Origin: CAYQQJ01 sp964515945
GTDB lineage: Bacteria > Pseudomonadota > Gammaproteobacteria > Pseudomonadales > Cellvibrionaceae
Assembly: GCA_964515945.1 (NCBI GenBank)
Contig: CAZEWY010000126.1
Span: 1 to 10,535 of the forward strand
Length of the DNA stretch: 10,535 nucleotides
Reading direction: 5' to 3'
Position numbers and translations under genes: made by a program. Within the stretch, counting starts at the first letter, position 1. Each line of letters begins with the position of its first letter. A model generated the notes under the pieces. That model was not told the DNA's origin and did not search any database. It was given only the letters and a program-made list of their open reading frames with translations. Of the stretch, positions 6,946-10,535 are shown piece by piece.

Positions 6946-6960
6946 AGTGGATTGCCGCTT
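6938..6960. terminator. Hairpin between convergent cysB and the CPKC protein gene
   Basis: AAGCGGCAA (6938-6946) pairs exactly with TTGCCGCTT (6952-6960) around a 5-base loop. It lies at the 3' ends of both convergent genes; the minus-strand stop codon (6959-6961) overlaps its right arm. Neither strand has a T run right after the stem, so it would be a weak or Rho-assisted terminator, or an mRNA 3'-end stabiliser. Confidence 0.5.
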
Positions 6961-7294
6961 ATAAAAAATCCAGGTCTGAATTGTTCTGCAGTATCTCCTT
7001 GAGTTCATCGACCTCGTCCGCTTTCTGGTCCAGAACTTCCTTCACAAATTTCAGGTAAACCGTGTAGATCAGCGGTTCTTCGTCCTTTTCTTCAACAAGG
7101 AAAAAAGGCGCGCGCTCGACATTGTATTGTTTCGCCAGCTTGAGGCCGGCGCTGTCGGGATCCCGTTCATCGGCGATAAGGATTTCATCAATACGTGCTA
7201 TCTGCCCACTGCTTTCCAGCTTTTCCTGAACGTCAGCGCACTTCGGACAGGGCGACCCGTCAGCCAGAATTTTTTTGACCAGTGTAATTTTCAT
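6959..7294 (-). CDS. Small thioredoxin-fold (glutaredoxin-like) protein with CPKC motif
   Basis: The 111-residue protein starts MKITLVKKILADGSPCPKCADV, with a C-x-x-C dithiol (C16-P-K-C19) after the first strand, as in glutaredoxins and thioredoxins. A later NVERAPFFLVEE supplies the expected cis-proline (P63) before a strand. The C-terminal part is helical and rich in Glu, Asp and Lys. It looks like a cytosolic thiol-disulfide oxidoreductase or electron carrier with no signal peptide. An AAAGG stretch (minus strand, 7303-7307) lies eight bases before the ATG. The gene follows cysH in the same direction after 165 bp, and cysB is convergent with it. CysH needs thiol reductant from thioredoxin or glutaredoxin, so this protein may donate electrons to it; that is inference. 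It could instead be a redox sensor or general glutaredoxin. Confidence 0.8.
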   Translation of the reverse strand: MKITLVKKILADGSPCPKCADVQEKLESSGQIARIDEILIADERDPDSAGLKLAKQYNVERAPFFLVEEKDEEPLIYTVYLKFVKEVLDQKADEVDELKEILQNNSDLDFL

Positions 7295-7459
7295 CCGTTA
7301 TACCTTTACCGTCATCCGACGCCTATCATTGCTTGTAACTTAGCTTGCGACGCGCATGGATGCGCTAGTGCCGCAAGGGCAGGCCGCTCATTGACATCCT
7401 GTCATCGCGGCATTCGTACGTCCTTGTACATCAGAGGCCCAAGAGCGGCCAGCTCAAAC
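7295..7459. other. Intergenic region between the CPKC protein gene and cysH
   Basis: No gene is visible. Short dyads occur: GCGCAT (7352-7357) with ATGCGC (7360-7365), and TGACA (7392-7396) with TGTCA (7400-7404) nested within GCCGC (7383-7387) and GCGGC (7407-7411). The second could form a hairpin downstream of cysH, but no T run follows on the minus strand. GCTTGTAACTTAGCTTG (7331-7347) resembles the inverted form of the heptamer repeat after cysB. Confidence 0.45.
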
Positions 7460-8185
7460 CTACCCCTTCACATTTTCCGCGTGCAAGCCACATTCCTTCT
7501 TGGTGGCTTCCTCCCACCACCAGCGGCCTTCGCGTTCGTGCTGATGAGGTCCTACCGGCCGAGTACAGGGCTGGCAGCCGATGGAAACGTAACCGCGGTC
7601 GTGCAGCTCGTTGTAGGGCACGCCTTCCTCGCGTATGTAGTCCCACACCTGCTTGGAGGTCCAGTTGGCCAGAGGATTGAACTTGGTCAGCGTCTCCCCC
7701 GGGCGGGAAAAAAGGCGGTCGTTCTGAATCACCGGAATCGAGGCGCGGGTGCCGGGGCTCTGATCCTTGCGTTGGCCGGTAATCCAGGCGTCCAGGGTGA
7801 GCAGTTTCTGCTTCAGGGGGCCTATCTTGCGAATTGCGCAGCACTCCTGGTGGGTGTCTTCATAGAAGCTGAACAGGCCTTTCTCCGACACCAGTTTGTT
7901 CAGAGCGACGGCATCAGGAACCAGAATATCCAGGCGGATCTTGTAGTGTTTGCGCACCCGATCCAGGAACTGATAGGTTTCCTCATGCAAGCGCCCCGTG
8001 TCCAGACAGAAGACCTGCAGATCCGGGCGTATCTTCACCGCCATATCGATCAGCACCACATCTTCACTGCCGCTGAAGGACACAGCGATATTGTCGAAAT
8101 GCGACAGCGCGTGGGCGAGAATATCCTGCGGCGACTGCGTTTGCAGAAGGTCGTCGAGGTCCAGGGTGTTGATAATCTGATTCAT
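7460..8185 (-). CDS. cysH: Assimilatory adenylyl-sulfate (APS) reductase, CysH family with 4Fe-4S cysteines
   Basis: The 241-residue protein reduces activated sulfate to sulfite with thiol reductant, the committed reductive step of cysteine synthesis in the cytosol. It has the PP-loop-like nucleotide motif SFSGSEDVV (36-44) and LDTGRLHEET (61-70). The catalytic cysteine is C232 in the C-terminal KKECGLH. Two further cysteine pairs, C115-C116 (ECCAIRK) and C204/C207 (GCQPCTRP), are the ligands of a 4Fe-4S cluster. These mark the enzyme as an APS reductase, as in Pseudomonas and plants, and not the cluster-free PAPS reductase of E. coli. So APS kinase would not be needed for assimilation, and the by-product is AMP. 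The ATG at 8183-8185 fits the family's start, although its ribosome binding site is weak. It is divergent from thrH. Confidence 0.97.
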   Translation of the reverse strand: MNQIINTLDLDDLLQTQSPQDILAHALSHFDNIAVSFSGSEDVVLIDMAVKIRPDLQVFCLDTGRLHEETYQFLDRVRKHYKIRLDILVPDAVALNKLVSEKGLFSFYEDTHQECCAIRKIGPLKQKLLTLDAWITGQRKDQSPGTRASIPVIQNDRLFSRPGETLTKFNPLANWTSKQVWDYIREEGVPYNELHDRGYVSIGCQPCTRPVGPHQHEREGRWWWEEATKKECGLHAENVKG

Positions 8186-8222
8186 GCCGGGTTATCCGTG
8201 GCTAGCATACGTATGGGCGCGA

Positions 8223-8228
8223 AGAATA
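8223..8228 (-). promoter_or_regulatory. Possible extended -10 promoter element for cysH
   Basis: On the minus strand TATTCT (complement of 8223-8228) is preceded by TGG, giving an extended -10 element about 38 bp upstream of the cysH ATG. No good -35 box is seen, which would suit a CysB-activated promoter. The match is weak. Confidence 0.25.
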
Positions 8229-8319
8229 CCAGACCCTCGAAGTCATGAGAAATATTGATCAGATATAGCCTTATAGCGCTTTGGCTCGGCGTTGGTGGCG
8301 GGCGCCATCGCGCATGTGA

Positions 8320-8348
8320 TTGCCTTATAGCCATGAAATGGGTAAATT
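8320..8348 (+). promoter_or_regulatory. thrH: Sigma-70-like promoter for thrH
   Basis: TTGCCT (8320-8325) and TAAATT (8343-8348) are 17 bases apart, a good spacing, and each box matches four or more of six consensus positions. Transcription would start near 8355, leaving about 55 bases of leader before the GTG of thrH. This is the best promoter match in the window but is not proven. Confidence 0.45.
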
Positions 8349-8410
8349 AGCCGCCAATTTGTCCCCGCGTTGTTCAGTTGGGGAAATCACCGTTACTTGA
8401 GGAGCACCCT

Positions 8411-9028
8411 GTGGAAATTGCATGCCTGGACCTCGAAGGGGTCCTGATTCCCGAAATCTGGATCGAGTTCGCCGAAAAAACGGGAATCGAGGCCCTCAGA
8501 GCCACCACCAGGGATATTGCCGATTACGATGAGCTGATGACCATGCGCCTCGGCGAGCTGGCCAAGCATGGGCTGGGTCTGAAGGAAATTCAGGAAGTCA
8601 TTGCAACCTTGCGGCCGCTGGAAGGCGCCAACGAGTTTGTGGACTGGCTGCGCGAACGTTTTCAGGTGGTCATCCTGTCGGACACCTTCTACGAATTCGC
8701 CGGTCCACTGATGGCGCAGCTCGGTTACCCGACGCTTCTGTGTCACAAGTTGAGTGTCGACGATAACGGCAAGGTCGTGGATTACAACCTGCGCCAGGTC
8801 AACCCGAAGCGCCAGGCGATAGTCGGCTTCAAGTCCATGTATTTCCGCACCATCGCCGCCGGTGATTCCTACAACGACACCACCATGCTCGCCGAGGCCG
8901 ACGCCGGCATCCTGTTCAAGGCTCCCCAGAACGTCATCAGCGAATTCCCCCAGTTCCCGGCGGTGCATACCTACGCGGATCTGAAGCAGGAATTCCTCAA
9001 GGCCAGCATTCGCAAACTCCCGGCCTGA
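8411..9028 (+). CDS. thrH: ThrH: phosphoserine phosphatase / phosphoserine:homoserine phosphotransferase
   Basis: From the GTG at 8411 the protein is 205 residues, the same length as I recall for Pseudomonas aeruginosa ThrH, and begins with the matching MEIACLDLEGVL. A TGAGGAG at 8398-8404, six bases upstream, decides this start over a TTG at 8378. HAD-superfamily motifs are complete: nucleophile D7 in DLEG (Glu in place of the usual second Asp, as normal for ThrH), S90 in VILSDTFYEF, K133 in NPKRQ, and D152 and D156 in AAGDSYNDTTML. ThrH removes phosphate from phosphoserine and can pass it to homoserine, linking serine and threonine synthesis in the cytosol. Serine supplies the carbon backbone for cysteine, which fits the neighbouring cysH. 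It is divergent from cysH and convergent with pabB. Confidence 0.95.
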   Translation: MEIACLDLEGVLIPEIWIEFAEKTGIEALRATTRDIADYDELMTMRLGELAKHGLGLKEIQEVIATLRPLEGANEFVDWLRERFQVVILSDTFYEFAGPLMAQLGYPTLLCHKLSVDDNGKVVDYNLRQVNPKRQAIVGFKSMYFRTIAAGDSYNDTTMLAEADAGILFKAPQNVISEFPQFPAVHTYADLKQEFLKASIRKLPA

Positions 9029-9040
9029 TTCATACTCCGT

Positions 9041-9072
9041 GTCGGGTTAGCCGCGTAGCGGCGTAACCCGAC
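9041..9072. repeat. REP-like palindrome, probably also a terminator between thrH and pabB
   Basis: GTCGGGTTA (9041-9049) pairs with TAACCCGAC (9064-9072), and inside it GCCGC (9050-9054) pairs with GCGGC (9058-9062) around a GTA loop, with one bulged G at 9063. A T-rich stretch TTCTCTTC follows on the plus strand, so it may end thrH transcription. A further copy of the arm, GTCGGGTTAG, occurs at 9090-9099. The bulged stem with a repeated arm resembles bacterial REP elements; that class is inferred. Confidence 0.7.
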
Positions 9073-9089
9073 TTCTCTTCATGTTCCCC

Positions 9090-9099
9090 GTCGGGTTAG
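9090..9099 (+). repeat. Extra half-copy of the REP-like arm, overlapping the pabB stop codon
   Basis: GTCGGGTTAG repeats bases 9041-9050 exactly. The minus-strand stop codon of pabB (TAA, complement of 9096-9098) is formed by the TTA within this copy. Confidence 0.7.
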
Positions 9100-10487
9100 G
9101 CTTGCTGCAAACCTGTGTGCAGAGTCGTCAACAACAGCCCAATTTTGTGCAAGCTTTCCTGATATTCCAGCTCCGGATCCGAGTCCGCCACTATGCCGCC
9201 GCCACCCCAGCAATAGATGTGATCGTCTGATTGCACCAGAGTGCGGATGGCGATGCTGCTGTCCACGCGGCCGTTCAGGCTCATATAGATCACCGAGCCG
9301 CAGTAGATGCTGCGTTTATGTTTTTCCAGTTCGTCAATAATTTCCATGGCGCGTTTCTTCGGCGCGCCGGTAATCGAACCGCCCGGAAAACAGGCATTCA
9401 ACAGGTCGAATTGGTTGATGCTGTCGCGCAGTGTGCCGGTGACGGTGCTCACCAGATGGTGCACGTTGGCGAAACTTTGCAGACTGAACAATTCCGGCAC
9501 ATCCACCGAAAAAGATTTACAAACCTTGCTCAGATCGTTGCGCAGCAAGTCGACAATCATGACGTTTTCAGCGCGATTTTTTTCGCTGGCCTGCAATTCC
9601 TTGGCAAGGGCATCATCCTCGGCGGGTGATATACCTCTCGGTGCCGTACCCTTGATTGGTTGGGTGCAAACCCGGCGGCCGTTCAGTTCGACGAAGCGCT
9701 CCGGCGACAGGCTGAGCAGGGTGCCGGCGGGTGACTCCATATAAGCCGAGAAAGGGCTGGGCAGCGCCTCGCGCAAGCGCAGGTAAGCCGCCGCCGTGGA
9801 GCCACTGAATTCCCCGGCGAAACGCTGGGTGAAATTGACCTGATAGCAGTCCCCCGCACGAATATAGGCCTGTGCCCGTTCGACTCGGTCGAGATAGGTA
9901 CTCCGTGAAATATCGGGCAGCAAAGGCCCGCAGGTGAAGGAGGGAAGGGCCGTCGGGCCGGAATCAATTTGCTGCCGCACCCGATCAACGATTGCTCTCG
10001 GGCAGTCCGCCAAAAAGAAGAGATAGGCTTCGCGCCTGAGGTGATCCTGGATCAACGCCCAGTCATAAATACCGAAATAGCAGTCGGGTAAGTCGGGTTC
10101 GTCATCGGGCTTGGAGGCGAGACCAAATTCCTGATGCATGGCCTCGTAACCGAGATAGCCGATGGCGCCTCCGGTAAAGGGTCTGTCGTCGGTTCCGGAG
10201 GTGTCGTATGATTGTGCCTCCCTCAAGTTTGCCAGGTGCGATTCGAGGTAGTCGAGGGCAGTCGCAGTTACTTTCTCGTTGCGACCATCCCGGTGCCGAA
10301 TGCAGCAACCTCCGGGCAGCGAGCTTATCTGTTCGCGGGGCAGGGCGCTGAGAATATCGTAACGGGCGTTGTAACTGCGCGGATTGCCGCTGTCGAGCCA
10401 GACACTGCCCGGCAGTTGATGCAGGCTTTCAAACCAGGCCTGGCTGTCTGTGCAATAGTTGAGGGGAACAATCTGCGGGGCGGGCAT
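9096..10487 (-). CDS. pabB: Aminodeoxychorismate synthase component I (PabB)
   Basis: From the ATG at 10485-10487 the protein has 463 residues, close to other PabB proteins. It converts chorismate, with ammonia from the PabA glutaminase subunit, to 4-amino-4-deoxychorismate for p-aminobenzoate and folate synthesis. The chorismate-binding domain is complete: AGDCYQVNFTQRF, LSLSPERFV, QPIKGTAPRG, ENVMIVDLLRNDLSKVC, FPGGSITGAPKKRAMEIIDELE and WGGGGIVADSDPELEY. The lysine in PIKGT (K279) marks PabB; anthranilate synthase TrpE has PIAGT there. The N-terminal domain has the typical LPGSVWLDSG. An upstream in-frame ATG at 10515-10517 would add ten residues; neither start has a clear ribosome binding site, and I prefer the one giving the usual family N-terminus. 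It stands alone on this strand, without pabA or pabC beside it. Confidence 0.95.
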   Translation of the reverse strand: MPAPQIVPLNYCTDSQAWFESLHQLPGSVWLDSGNPRSYNARYDILSALPREQISSLPGGCCIRHRDGRNEKVTATALDYLESHLANLREAQSYDTSGTDDRPFTGGAIGYLGYEAMHQEFGLASKPDDEPDLPDCYFGIYDWALIQDHLRREAYLFFLADCPRAIVDRVRQQIDSGPTALPSFTCGPLLPDISRSTYLDRVERAQAYIRAGDCYQVNFTQRFAGEFSGSTAAAYLRLREALPSPFSAYMESPAGTLLSLSPERFVELNGRRVCTQPIKGTAPRGISPAEDDALAKELQASEKNRAENVMIVDLLRNDLSKVCKSFSVDVPELFSLQSFANVHHLVSTVTGTLRDSINQFDLLNACFPGGSITGAPKKRAMEIIDELEKHKRSIYCGSVIYMSLNGRVDSSIAIRTLVQSDDHIYCWGGGGIVADSDPELEYQESLHKIGLLLTTLHTGLQQA

Positions 10488-10535
10488 GACAGGTCTACGT
10501 TGGATCAAAGCTCGCATTCTAGAGGGAGGGGTGTT

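Noticed and set aside
7127..8248. Long plus-strand open frame of 373 codons opposite cysH
   Set aside because: It lies almost wholly antisense to cysH and the CPKC gene. Its translation shows no recognisable motif, while the minus-strand proteins have complete family signatures.
10518..10535. GGGAGGGG on the plus strand at the window end as a ribosome binding site of a further gene
   Set aside because: The sequence ends before any start codon can be seen, so a divergent gene cannot be supported.

Overview
This window is a chromosomal stretch from a gammaproteobacterium. It has moderately high GC, tightly packed intact genes, and no transposase, integrase, phage gene, rRNA, tRNA or CRISPR array that I can see. 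The order cysB - cysH - thrH - pabB matches, from memory, the arrangement in Pseudomonas aeruginosa. Together with an APS-type CysH and a ThrH (a Pseudomonas-type enzyme), this points to Pseudomonadales or a neighbouring marine order such as Cellvibrionales or Oceanospirillales. I cannot name a genus.

Left part (1-4186, all plus strand): the C-terminal DNA-binding end of an AraC-family regulator (cut by the window edge); a perfect 14-bp hairpin; a yajC gene without the secDF genes that usually follow it; a PLP enzyme of the ACC deaminase / D-cysteine desulfhydrase family with D-cysteine desulfhydrase-type active-site residues; a sodium:alanine/glycine (AGCS) symporter; and an NT5C1-type cytosolic 5'-nucleotidase 13 bp behind the symporter.

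Middle part (4373-8185): a universal stress protein, a convergent TSUP (TauE/SafE) anion transporter, and divergently from it the sulfur master regulator cysB. These are followed by a heptamer tandem repeat and hairpin, then two minus-strand genes: a small thioredoxin-fold protein with a CPKC motif, and the assimilatory APS reductase cysH. This is a sulfur-assimilation neighbourhood. CysB would sense cysteine precursors, the TSUP protein would move a sulfur oxyanion, CysH makes sulfite from APS, and the CPKC protein could supply thiol electrons. The D-cysteine desulfhydrase to the left releases sulfide and may belong to the same theme.

Right part (8186-10535): a divergent promoter region, thrH with a GTG start and strong ribosome binding site, a REP-like palindrome between convergent genes, and pabB (aminodeoxychorismate synthase component I) on the minus strand.

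Most of the window is ordinary housekeeping. I see no convincing wholly new system. The points most worth checking are the CPKC protein beside cysH, the palindrome in the TSUP/cysB intergenic region, the orphan yajC, and the two kinds of extragenic repeat.
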